Origin: Acinetobacter seifertii | GTDB taxonomy: Bacteria; Pseudomonadota; Gammaproteobacteria; Pseudomonadales; Moraxellaceae | Assembly (NCBI RefSeq): GCF_000368065.1 | Contig: NZ_KB851200.1 | Location: forward strand, 1,109,204-1,173,203 | DNA length: 64,000 bases | Direction: 5' to 3' | In this document: positions 8,913 to 16,342 of the stretch, piece after piece | Position numbering within the stretch: the stretch's first letter is position 1 | Layout of the letters: each line of letters starts with the position of its first letter | Position numbers and translations under genes: made by a program | Notes under the pieces: model-generated | What the model was told of the DNA's origin: nothing | The model's input: the letters and a program-made list of their open reading frames with translations, nothing else | Database searches by the model: none

Positions 8913-9353
8913 TTAGGCCAACCTATCTTGCGCCGTTGAAACAGCTAACATGGTTTGAAGGTAATAATCGACGCGTGAGTGATTATTGTCCTTATGTGAG
9001 TTATGCGCATTAAAGGCTGCATCATGAAGTTTCACCACTCGAGCAATTGGATTTAAACCACAACGGAATAAATATTCTTCGCGTGTTTCATCTTCTCGTT
9101 TAGTTAATGCATCGACGGCATCGCGGATTTCTTTTCCAAATAAACTTTCGATTTTGTCTAGGGTAAGAGGCGTGTCTTCAACACTATCGTGTAGAAGGGC
9201 GGTAATAATGTAGATTTCTGAAAATTGATGCTCGATTAATGAATTGACTACACCTTTAATATGGTACTCAAAGTAATCATGAGGCCCATACTTTTGACCT
9301 TGATGAGATTCTTTTGATAATTTCTCTGCGAGTTCAACTTGATTTTGAGTCAT
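8913..9353 (-). CDS. Small HD-domain hydrolase (SpoT/Mesh1-like)
   Basis: A 146-residue protein of the HD metal-dependent phosphohydrolase fold, similar to the hydrolase domain of RelA/SpoT or the small alarmone hydrolases. Visible motifs are a His in YGPHDYFEYHIKGV (about residues 22-35), the HD pair with downstream ED in TALLHDSVEDTPL (about 51-63), and VVKLHDAAFN where SpoT-type proteins have VxKLxD. There is no synthetase domain. It could hydrolyse (p)ppGpp or a related nucleotide; that is inference from the family. The start at 9353 gives the normal N-terminus. It stands alone, next to the HipA-like module; whether the two are linked is not known. Confidence 0.75.
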   Translation of the reverse strand: MTQNQVELAEKLSKESHQGQKYGPHDYFEYHIKGVVNSLIEHQFSEIYIITALLHDSVEDTPLTLDKIESLFGKEIRDAVDALTKREDETREEYLFRCGLNPIARVVKLHDAAFNAHNSHKDNNHSRVDYYLQTMLAVSTAQDRLA

Positions 9354-9537
9354 TTTTTGCTCTTATCACTTTAAGTATATGACGCGGCCTAATTTGTAAG
9401 ATGGTCGCTTAGGTCATAATTTTATACTGAATAGCTGCTTTGTTGTGAATACTCTGGTTTGTTTGGAGAGCCTCCGCAACGTGATATTCAACGTATGCAA
9501 AAGAATAAATAAATTATTGCTATCTAAAAATATGCAA

Positions 9538-9595
9538 TGCGCAAAAATTTGCTCAAATTTATCTAAAATAAATAAAATTGCGCAAATATATTCAC
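9538..9595. promoter_or_regulatory. Operator-like repeats upstream of the hipA-like gene
   Basis: Two copies of the repeat also found at 8744-8803: 9538-9555 (TGCGCAAAAATTTGCTCA) and 9578-9595 (TTGCGCAAATATATTCAC, degenerate right arm). They begin 40 bp apart, about four helical turns, so a dimeric HTH protein could bind both on one face. They end 52 bp before the hipA-like start and are good candidates for autoregulation by the HTH protein at 10963. Confidence 0.6.
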
Positions 9596-9646
9596 AAAAA
9601 ATCATTTTTATAGTATTTTTGAGAAAATAATTGCTCATTTACACGA

Positions 9647-10978
9647 ATGAAAAAATTAACAATACAAGCTTTACTAAATAAAAACTGGATAGATATAGCA
9701 GAGCTAAAACTGTTAGAACCTAAGTTGGGTTCGGCTAGTGCCAGCGAACTAGAATATGAATTGGATTATGCTATTCAATACTTAGACAGACGAGATGAGC
9801 ACGCCTGTAGTTTATCGCTTCCTGTACAAATTCTTATAAAACACGAATCGAACACATGGTTTGGCTTTTTAGATGACATTGTTCCATCTGGAGCCGCACG
9901 CCGTTATTGGGTGAACTATCTAGATTTACAACGTTTAACCCATGCAGAGCAAGAAAGTATTCTGTTAGAAAAAGGTGGGATGGCACCCGTTGGTAATTTA
10001 CGAATTAAGGAAGCATTACCTCCTCTAAACCCAGAATCAACCTTACATTTACGTTATTTTTCTAAGGAAGATGTGGCTGAGCGTAATATTGATTTTCTGG
10101 AATATGCTCAACAAATGGGAGCTATTAGTGGTGGTGCAACTGGTGCAGGTGGTGAAGCTCCCAAGTTACTTATTCGTGTTTCACCAGAGCAACAAGTCTG
10201 GATTGATACCTACCAAGAACAATTTGATCAGCCAGATCAGCATTATTTAGTTAAATTTCCGCGAAATAAACGTAGTGAAATTGATTGTGACATTCTCAGA
10301 GCTGAATATTACTACTATCAAATACTCAATGAGTTAGGTTTTAGTACTATTGAAACAACGCAAATGCAGCTCATTGAAGGTACAAAATATCCATCTTTGT
10401 GGCTACCACGATTTGACACAGAATGGCGTGATCAAAGTTGGCATCGTCATGGCCTAGAGTCTGTGTATTCGATACTCAATAAATCTTCAGGCAGTCATCT
10501 TAATCATTTTGAAGTCATTGAAGATCTATGTAGATTACTCACAAGCATTGATGCAGATTTTGATGCTTCACAATTTGTTTGTGAGTGGTTACAACGAGAT
10601 TTACTCAATATCATTTTTGGTAACTCAGATAACCACGGTCGTAATACCTCATTCCTAAAAAAATCTGGAAAAGTTTATCTTTCGCCTATTTATGACTTTG
10701 CACCTATGAAAGCCGATCCAGAAGTTGTGACCAGATCGACGACTTGGGGAAGTCCATACGAAGAAGGTGGTGAATACCGTTGGGCGCAAATTACTCAAAA
10801 ACTTGCTACTTGGTGTGATCCTGCCGTATCGCTAGCAACATTAAAGACTCTGGCAAATAATCTGCTTGGCTTAAGACAACGATTAGTTGAGAAAGGTGTT
10901 CCGAAACAAATTATTGAAATGCCTGCGCTATCATTTGATTACATAGAAGCTAAATTAAAAAGATGGGAACTGCTATGA
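9647..10978 (+). CDS. HipA-family toxin kinase
   Basis: Type II toxin-antitoxin kinase; E. coli HipA phosphorylates GltX and causes growth arrest. The 443-residue protein shows the N-terminal HipA subdomain with the family stretch GMAPVGNLRI (about residues 111-120), a Gly-rich loop GGATGAGGEAPKLLI (162-176), and the catalytic loop NIIFGNSDNHGRN (321-333, Asp328 as likely base). The metal-binding Asp is in YDFAPM (Asp350). It starts with ATG at 9647, just after the operator repeats. The antitoxin-like gene comes second and overlaps it by 16 bp, the reverse of the E. coli hipBA order. Its target is unknown. Confidence 0.85.
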   Translation: MKKLTIQALLNKNWIDIAELKLLEPKLGSASASELEYELDYAIQYLDRRDEHACSLSLPVQILIKHESNTWFGFLDDIVPSGAARRYWVNYLDLQRLTHAEQESILLEKGGMAPVGNLRIKEALPPLNPESTLHLRYFSKEDVAERNIDFLEYAQQMGAISGGATGAGGEAPKLLIRVSPEQQVWIDTYQEQFDQPDQHYLVKFPRNKRSEIDCDILRAEYYYYQILNELGFSTIETTQMQLIEGTKYPSLWLPRFDTEWRDQSWHRHGLESVYSILNKSSGSHLNHFEVIEDLCRLLTSIDADFDASQFVCEWLQRDLLNIIFGNSDNHGRNTSFLKKSGKVYLSPIYDFAPMKADPEVVTRSTTWGSPYEEGGEYRWAQITQKLATWCDPAVSLATLKTLANNLLGLRQRLVEKGVPKQIIEMPALSFDYIEAKLKRWELL

Positions 10979-11283
10979 ATATAAAAAATCAAACCCAAGA
11001 CCGTCAGCAAGTTCTTATCGATTTATATAAACAGTATTTGTTGAGTGAGATTACGCTAGGACAACTGCTCTCGTATTTACGCAAAAATGTGTTGGGCTTG
11101 TCTCAAGAACAATATGCAACTTTAGTGGGTATAAGCCGTCGAACTTTAACAGACATTGAGCAAGATAAAGGTAAACTGACTCAGTCTGTGTTGGATAAAG
11201 TATTTAAGCCACTTGGTTTAAAAGCAGGGCTTGTGCCTACGCATGAACATATTGTGAGTAAAATTATAAAGCCAAGCGAGTAG
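10963..11283 (+). CDS. HipB-like HTH antitoxin
   Basis: A 106-residue protein with a Cro/CI-type helix-turn-helix (about residues 34-88), including LGLSQEQYATLVGISRRTL and the following DIEQDKGKLTQSVLDKVF. It likely neutralises the HipA-like kinase and represses the operon through the repeats at 9538-9595. The ORF overlaps the end of the kinase gene by 16 bp. An internal start at Met5 (10975), four codons in, would leave only a 4-bp ATGA overlap and is equally possible. A C-terminal tail of about 20 residues (HEHIVSKIIKPSE) could contact the kinase. Confidence 0.8.
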   Translation: MGTAMNIKNQTQDRQQVLIDLYKQYLLSEITLGQLLSYLRKNVLGLSQEQYATLVGISRRTLTDIEQDKGKLTQSVLDKVFKPLGLKAGLVPTHEHIVSKIIKPSE

Positions 11284-11286
11284 GTA

Positions 11287-11345
11287 CCTAATGAATATTC
11301 ATTAGGGTAAGCTCATGAACGTTATAAAAAAAGTTTTTGAGCTTA
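11287..11345 (+). terminator. Palindrome plus hairpin after the hipA/hipB pair
   Basis: A perfect 20-bp palindrome CCTAATGAATATTCATTAGG (11287-11306) begins 3 bp after the antitoxin stop. It is followed by a second hairpin whose arms TAAGCTCA/TGAGCTTA span 11308-11345. No strong U-run follows directly, so termination would be moderate. The palindrome could instead be a protein site. Confidence 0.45.
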
Positions 11346-11508
11346 TCTAGCCTATAACTTTTAACTTTTTGAAATTTTAAACTTTAACTTAATGATATAA
11401 AAGATGATTGTAAATATTACTTAAGAATTTCCTTAATTATCTAATTAAATGAAAAATAATAACTATTTAAATAATTTCTAGCCAATTTCACATTGACACC
11501 TCAAATAT

Positions 11509-11725
11509 TGGAGATTACCATTTGCGGGCTGGCCTACATCGCCAGTCGGTTTTAGCAGACCGTTTGTTTCGACCGCATCAGGATTATTTCTTCTGAGGAA
11601 TAGTTTTGTGCGCGCACTCCCAGTTCCCTCCCGTAGCGGTAGGACGGGAGAGGGACACCCTCGGGTGTGCTGGAGTCGAAACCAGTCTGCTAACCCTCTT
11701 CCGTTCTGCCACCATAAATTTTATG
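11509..11725. ncRNA. Highly structured RNA locus, C4-antisense-like
   Basis: GC-rich island in AT-rich surroundings with nested complementarity. AGCAGAC (11554-11560) pairs with GTCTGCT (11685-11691), and inside it GTTTCGAC (11566-11573) pairs with GTCGAAAC (11675-11682). Enclosed are hairpins around 11577-11598 and 11626-11655 (CCCTCCCGT/ACGGGAGAGGG) and at 11655-11668 (ACACCC-TC-GGGTGT). Another hairpin (CTGGC/GCCAG) lies just outside at 11529-11545. This multibranched layout recalls the C4-type antisense RNAs of phage P1 and the repeated C4-like sRNAs of Acinetobacter, but the family name is from memory. Strand is undecided because most stems fold on either strand. Confidence 0.5.
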
Positions 11726-11948
11726 CTCTGGCAGAACTCCATATATAAGGAGTTGGCTTTGCACATCCATAATTTCTTGGCAACCATTGCCAAAAGCTAT
11801 AACAATACAGCTTAAAACATTTAACGCAGCTTGATCGCCGTAAGGCTTTTTCAGGCTTTAGCTCGTTATTACTTAAAACTTCATCAACAACTAAAACTTG
11901 AGATGTGCTCGGCACAGTCTTTACGGCTTTGCTACGCCTTTTTTTCAC
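11721..11948 (-). CDS. Possible 75-residue small protein next to the RNA locus
   Basis: A GTG-initiated ORF runs toward the structured RNA and ends inside its edge. The product begins with a basic stretch (MKKRRSKAVKT), has an acidic middle, then a Cys/Trp-rich tail with CVKCFKLYCYSFWQW. It has no recognised domain. The Cys pairs could bind metal. The frame may be chance, or a gene that travels with this type of RNA locus. Low confidence. Confidence 0.28.
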   Translation of the reverse strand: MKKRRSKAVKTVPSTSQVLVVDEVLSNNELKPEKALRRSSCVKCFKLYCYSFWQWLPRNYGCAKPTPYIWSSARA

Positions 11949-12018
11949 CTTTAGAAAAGTGGAAGGGTTTTATATCTCATTTATATACAACAAAAATTTA
12001 ATTTATAACGGTAAAAAT

Positions 12019-12579
12019 ATGCAAAATTTGACTCTCCCAACACGTGCATTAAAAGTCGTAAATAAATCAATTGAGCTGTTTCACTACAACGGGTTTCATA
12101 TAGTCGGCGTGGACAGACTTGTAAAAGAGTCTGGTATTCCAAAAATGACCTTTTATACCTACTTTCAATCTAAAGAACGCTTTATTGAAATTTGCCTGAT
12201 CGTACAAAAAGAACGACTCCAAGAAAAAGTAGTCTCTATGGTCGAATACGACGAATACACCAGCGCAGCTGATAAACTTAAAAAGCTCTATGACTTACAT
12301 GCAGACATAGACGGGCTGTATTACCTGTTATTTAAAGCCATTTTTGAAACGAAAAATAACTACCCAAATGCGTACACAACCGCCGTGAGATATAGAACAT
12401 GGCTCACCAACGAAATATATAGCCAGCTTAGAGCACTTAACTCCGATGTTTCTTTTACAGATGCCAAACTCTTTCTATATATGATTGATGGTGCAATCAT
12501 TCAGCTTTTAAGCTCAGATGAAGTTGATGAAAGGGTGTTGGAGGTGTTTTTGAGGGGGATGGGGGGTAAAATTCATTGA
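12019..12579 (+). CDS. TetR/AcrR-family transcriptional regulator
   Basis: A 186-residue repressor-type protein. The N-terminal helix-turn-helix (about residues 8-55) reads ALKVVNKSIELFHYNGFH, then GVDRLVKESGIPKMTFYTYF and SKERFIEICL, which is standard for TetR. The C-terminal ligand-binding part is helical, with a YYLLFKAIFETKNNYPNA stretch. I chose the ATG at 12019 because it gives the normal short N-terminus; the longer frame from 11905 adds 38 residues unlike the family. The promoter of the next operon, 74 bp after its stop, contains a perfect 16-bp inverted repeat, so control of the dioxygenase/exporter pair is likely. Confidence 0.85.
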   Translation: MQNLTLPTRALKVVNKSIELFHYNGFHIVGVDRLVKESGIPKMTFYTYFQSKERFIEICLIVQKERLQEKVVSMVEYDEYTSAADKLKKLYDLHADIDGLYYLLFKAIFETKNNYPNAYTTAVRYRTWLTNEIYSQLRALNSDVSFTDAKLFLYMIDGAIIQLLSSDEVDERVLEVFLRGMGGKIH

Positions 12580-12644
12580 ATAATTGAGTAGATGATTAAG
12601 TCCGGACTAACTATGAATATGTATTTGAATTCTTATTTTTCATG

Positions 12645-12672
12645 TTGAAGAGTACAGACAGTTCTGTATAAT
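12645..12672 (+). promoter_or_regulatory. Promoter with overlapping TetR-type operator
   Basis: A -35 box TTGAAG (12645-12650) and a -10 box TATAAT (12667-12672) are 16 bp apart. Between and over the -10 lies the perfect inverted repeat TACAGA-CAGT-TCTGTA (12653-12668), a typical TetR-family half-site spacing. Binding there would block RNA polymerase. It serves the dioxygenase gene starting 45 bp downstream. Confidence 0.6.
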
Positions 12673-12717
12673 GCTATTTCACATAATATAAATCAATAAT
12701 ATTTAAATAGGTAAAAT

Positions 12718-13557
12718 ATGAAAAACTTAGCATACTCAAACACAATAAATTCAGAAGAGCTTTTAGATGTTAACTATCAAGATTCTTTTTTAGCTTTAAA
12801 AAGTTCGTTTGAAAAAAATGGCTTTTTACAATATAAGGCTGCTGAGGTTGATTCAGATTCAAAAAGAGTAATATTTGAAGAGTTTCAAATGTTAGAAAAA
12901 GATCAATTTGCTCCTTCAGATACCCAGCGATATCGTCGGTACGGAAATGCTTTAATATTGCCATGGGAAAAAGAGATAAAACCAATTTGGTTACCACCTG
13001 TAGCAAATGATAATGGTGAATATTTATCAGGATATGACCAAGGGAATAACAACCCCGAACATAGCTCTATCAGATACTTTAATGCTTTAAGTGAAGATGT
13101 AAAAAAGACTAAGTATTTAAATCAACTTGTTATTGATGATTATAAGTTAACATTTGGACTAAACGATCATTATCTTCCTATTTATATTGGGGTACATTTT
13201 GTTAAATTAACCTCTAATTCAAATGGTATTTTAGGAATTAGTTCACCAGATTGTTTTCATCAGGATGGAGAACCTTTTACTTTTGCTCACTTAATTTATC
13301 GTAGTGGTAATATTGTTGGAGGGGAAAATTATATAGCTCATCCAAGTGAGAGAAATAAAAGTCTAAAAGAGGTTAATGTTGAGAATATTTATAGTCATTT
13401 TACATTAAAAAATATTTCCGATAGTTTCGCTGTTCATGATTCCTCTGTATGCCATTATGTATCACCAATTAAAAAAGTTGAATCATATCAAGATGATTTA
13501 ATAGGTGAAAGATGGATGATTTTAATTGATTATTCCCTAACGAAACAAAACATATGA
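12718..13557 (+). CDS. 2-oxoglutarate/Fe(II) dioxygenase (amino-acid hydroxylase-like, PF10014 type)
   Basis: Soluble 279-residue oxygenase. The iron-binding facial triad is visible as His181 and Asp183 in CFHQDGEPFTFAH and a distal His246 in CHYVSP, with Arg265 (GERWMILIDY) placed to bind 2-oxoglutarate. The context GGENYIA after the first strand matches the 2OG-Fe_Oxy_2 family. That family includes L-isoleucine and L-leucine hydroxylases of Bacillus and Methylobacillus. It overlaps the LysO-like exporter gene by ATGA, so a free amino acid is probably hydroxylated and the product exported. The substrate is not readable from sequence. Confidence 0.78.
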   Translation: MKNLAYSNTINSEELLDVNYQDSFLALKSSFEKNGFLQYKAAEVDSDSKRVIFEEFQMLEKDQFAPSDTQRYRRYGNALILPWEKEIKPIWLPPVANDNGEYLSGYDQGNNNPEHSSIRYFNALSEDVKKTKYLNQLVIDDYKLTFGLNDHYLPIYIGVHFVKLTSNSNGILGISSPDCFHQDGEPFTFAHLIYRSGNIVGGENYIAHPSERNKSLKEVNVENIYSHFTLKNISDSFAVHDSSVCHYVSPIKKVESYQDDLIGERWMILIDYSLTKQNI

Positions 13558-14447
13558 TAAATCACCTTATATTTTCATTACTCCCTATCATATTAGCTCT
13601 GGTCTCAGGATGGGGAGTCGGACAAGCCGCAAATAGTAATACTAGAGATAAATTAGTTAGTTATATATCTATTCTAGTTTGGTTACTTTTAATATCTATA
13701 GGATTTCAATTTGGTAGTATTCTTTTTGATAAGCAATTAGGTACAAAAGTAATTTTAGAATCTTTTGTTTATTCAACAATAATCACTTTAGTTACTTTTA
13801 TCTTTTTATTTAAAAGGGTTAAAAATGTAAATGAACATAAAAAATCTTTATCTGAGATTTTTAAACCTATTAAAGAATGCTTAATTGCCATTTCTATGGT
13901 TATTATTGGTATGGTCTTATATCTTTTACTGCCTAGTGGTTGGAGTAGTGAGGTTATAAGTAGTATTTTACTTTATATTTTAATTTTTTTAGTGGGAATT
14001 GATTTATCAACGATTAGAATTCAATCTCTAACTATCAATCACTTTAAGGTGCCCTTAGTTACAATCCTTTCATTATTTGTTGCGGCTTATGTAGCAAAAT
14101 TTATTTTAGGTAAATCTTTTTTTGAACTGGTCGTTTTAGGAAGTGGCTTTGGATGGTTCTCTCTATCGGGACCGTTAATAGGAAAGCTATTAGGACCAGA
14201 GCAGGGCACATTTGCTCTACTTACTGATTTAATCAGAGAGTTTTATGCCATAGGACTATTATATCTTCTTGGAAGAAATTATCCGAATCCTGTGATTGGA
14301 GTTTGTGGTGCTACAGCTATGGACTCAACACTTCCATTTGTAAAAAACAATTGTTCACAATTAGATGTTCAGATTGCTATTTTTAGTGGTTTTATTTTAA
14401 CAGTATTGGCACCTTTTTTTATTGTGTTCTTTTCAGTATTTGTCTAA
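13554..14447 (+). CDS. LysO-like amino-acid exporter (DUF340 family)
   Basis: Inner-membrane protein of 297 residues with about eight hydrophobic segments. It has the LysO/YbjE signature GSGFGWFSLSGPLIGKLLG followed by GTFALLTDLIREFYAI, and the C-terminal GATAMDSTLPFV that carries the conserved Asp. E. coli LysO exports L-lysine and thialysine. Here the gene is translationally coupled (ATGA) to a 2-oxoglutarate dioxygenase and sits behind a TetR-type operator. This suggests export of a hydroxylated amino acid rather than lysine homeostasis, which is inference. Confidence 0.85.
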   Translation: MINHLIFSLLPIILALVSGWGVGQAANSNTRDKLVSYISILVWLLLISIGFQFGSILFDKQLGTKVILESFVYSTIITLVTFIFLFKRVKNVNEHKKSLSEIFKPIKECLIAISMVIIGMVLYLLLPSGWSSEVISSILLYILIFLVGIDLSTIRIQSLTINHFKVPLVTILSLFVAAYVAKFILGKSFFELVVLGSGFGWFSLSGPLIGKLLGPEQGTFALLTDLIREFYAIGLLYLLGRNYPNPVIGVCGATAMDSTLPFVKNNCSQLDVQIAIFSGFILTVLAPFFIVFFSVFV

Positions 14448-14504
14448 AAGAATATGATAAAAATTAGTTGGATATTGACTAAAACCTAATTAGTTATAAA
14501 TAAA

Positions 14505-14550
14505 TTTTAGCCAGTGGTTAGACAATAGGTATTGTCTCTGCTGGCTAAAA
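14505..14550 (+). terminator. Long hairpin after the dioxygenase/exporter operon
   Basis: Arms TTTTAGCCAG (14505-14514) and CTGGCTAAAA (14541-14550) enclose a second perfect stem AGACAATA-GG-TATTGTCT (14519-14536). The A/T flanks let it work in both directions, which would insulate the operon from the decayed region that follows. Confidence 0.7.
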
Positions 14551-14569
14551 TTTAAATCAATCTCACTTG

Positions 14570-14690
14570 ATTTTATATTCAAAGTATTTTTCAAAAGCAG
14601 CCATAGTTTTAGCATTCTTAAATAAGTTCTAAGGTGTTTGGAATACTTTTACCATCGAGTATGAGTGGTTGATATAACTGATACTTTACT
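14570..14690 (-). pseudogene. Decayed 3' fragment of an alpha/beta hydrolase gene
   Basis: On the minus strand this stretch is clearly related to the last about 45 codons of the hydrolase gene at 15306-16190. Both contain ATTCAAAGT near the stop, AATAAGTTCTAA and GTGTTTGGAATAC, in the same order. The fragment still encodes SIPNTLELI but then has stop codons and indels. It is a dead partial copy, left by an ancestral duplication or by homologous gene replacement in this spot. Confidence 0.7.
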
Positions 14691-14751
14691 TTTAATAATT
14701 TTCTAAAATAAGATCTAATAAAATTTTATTCAAATAACTTTGAGAAGAAAT

Positions 14752-15270
14752 ATGAAAAATATTGAAATTTTAGAAATAAAAGAAATTGGTGACTATGAAT
14801 AAGGCTTATCACTATTGTTAGAAGATTCTATAAATAGCGGAGCTTCTATAGGTTTCTTAGCTCCCGTAGAAAAGAACGAAGTCTTAGATTATTGGCGTGA
14901 GGTCAACCATAAATTAGCACAAGGTAATAGTCGTCTGTGGATTGCCATTCAACAAGGAAAAATTGTAGGTAGTGTTCAATTGTCCTTGGTGAGTAAAAAG
15001 AACGGCGTTCATAGAGCCGAAGTTGAAAAACTCATGGTTCTGACAAAAGCAAGAAAACAAGGAATAGCAACATTTCTAATGAATGAACTAGAAAATTTTG
15101 CACGAGAAAAGGATTTGCGCTTACTTGTTTTAGATACGCGTGAAGGCGATGTCTCCGAACTTTTATATAGCAAAATTGGATTTGTTCGTGTGGGAGTAAT
15201 TCCAAGTTTTGCATTAAGTTCAAACGGGAACTATGACGGCACAGCTATTTATTATAAAAATCTTGATTGA
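14752..15270 (+). pseudogene. GNAT acetyltransferase gene with an in-frame stop codon
   Basis: The natural start is ATG at 14752 behind GAGAAG. Codon 17 is TAA (14800-14802), and the frame then continues without a shift as GLSLLLEDSINSGASIGFL. The remaining 151 codons from TTG 14815 hold a normal GNAT core, with VEKLMVLTKARKQGIATFLM (motif A, R/Q-x-x-G-x-A) and LYSKIGFVRVG. The protein would be about 172 residues if codon 17 were sense (GAA or CAA would be one change). Re-initiation at TTG might give a nearly complete enzyme, so loss of function is likely but not certain. Confidence 0.75.
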
Positions 15271-15305
15271 GGGCTGATATAAGTATCTACAGAGCAACCC
15301 ATTTA

Positions 15306-16190
15306 TCATTTAATTTTTATATTCAAAGTTTTTTCTAAAAATGAATCACTTTTAGTTTTCCAGACATTAGCAGGCACAGGATGTTTGGCATCTTGAATAA
15401 GTTCTAAAGTGTTTGGAATACCTTTACTATCAAGTACTTGATGTAGCTGAATACTTTGCTTTGGGCCAACAATAGGGTCTTTAGTGCCAACTAATATAAG
15501 AGTAGGTGGATACTGAGACGAAATTGGTAATGATGATCTTGTACTAGATGCTGTTTCTATATTTTTCTCAGCAGTTATAGATTCATTTATCTCGTTCATA
15601 ACATTTGACGGTAGTGTTCTAGCGTTAGAACTCCACTCAGCATACATACCTTTAAAGTCATAAAACCCAGAGACCAGAATTAAAGCATTTATCTTTCCAG
15701 AATTTGCTACAACATTTGCTATAGACGCACCACAACTAATTCCAACTACTGCAACTTTGTTTGGGTCAACATTGGGCTGTGATCGAGCAAAATTAATGGC
15801 TTGTATAAGATTATTTTGTGAGGCTTTACCACAAAAGTCTGATTTCCCAGATGACTCACCATATCCACTCATAGATACAGCAAAACTGAAAAAGTTCTTT
15901 TTAGCATATTCACTTAACAAGCCTGAGCGTACAAAGGCTTTAGCACCTTGTTTATCTTTCTGAATACCATGTAAGAAGATAATTGCTGGATACTTTTTAT
16001 CGGCTAAGAGAGCTGGTTTTTTCCAATAAATCTCAGTTGTTTGATTGTTTGCTATTAAAAGTTGATGCTGTGCTTGCTTGGTATAAATATAAGGAAGAAT
16101 AGATACACGGAAAAAGGCATAGAAGCCAATAACTAAAATCAAAGGAAGAATGTAGCAAAGGGCTATATTCTTTTTCTTATTAGGAAGCAT
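15306..16190 (-). CDS. Membrane-anchored alpha/beta hydrolase
   Basis: A 294-residue serine hydrolase with one N-terminal membrane segment (about residues 9-28, ALCYILPLILVIGFYAFF), so the enzyme part lies in the periplasm. The nucleophile elbow is GISCGASIA (Ser about 152), the oxyanion region IIFLHGIQKD, and the acid and His lie in LILVGTKDPIVG and DAKHPVP near the end. A Cys next to the nucleophile is a small oddity. The substrate is unknown. A broken copy of its 3' end lies at 14570-14690. No operon partner is evident. Confidence 0.8.
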   Translation of the reverse strand: MLPNKKKNIALCYILPLILVIGFYAFFRVSILPYIYTKQAQHQLLIANNQTTEIYWKKPALLADKKYPAIIFLHGIQKDKQGAKAFVRSGLLSEYAKKNFFSFAVSMSGYGESSGKSDFCGKASQNNLIQAINFARSQPNVDPNKVAVVGISCGASIANVVANSGKINALILVSGFYDFKGMYAEWSSNARTLPSNVMNEINESITAEKNIETASSTRSSLPISSQYPPTLILVGTKDPIVGPKQSIQLHQVLDSKGIPNTLELIQDAKHPVPANVWKTKSDSFLEKTLNIKIK

Positions 16191-16342
16191 GAGAACTCTT
16201 ATAGTTATTTATGGTTGTGAATGATTCTCTAACTATTGAAATTTAAAATCAATATATAAGTTTATTAATTGTTTTTGCTAAATTGAATACTCAAGACAAG
16301 GTTTGGAAAGTTCCCCGATTGAGAAACTTTCCAACATCTTTT

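Noticed and set aside
9414..9638. Small ORFs on both strands between the HD gene and hipA
   Set aside because: They overlap the operator repeats and show no coding features.
11509..11725. tRNA or tmRNA
   Set aside because: The sequence CTGGAGTCGAAACCAG and a CCACCA-like string look tRNA-like, but no full cloverleaf with a 7-bp acceptor and anticodon arm can be drawn.
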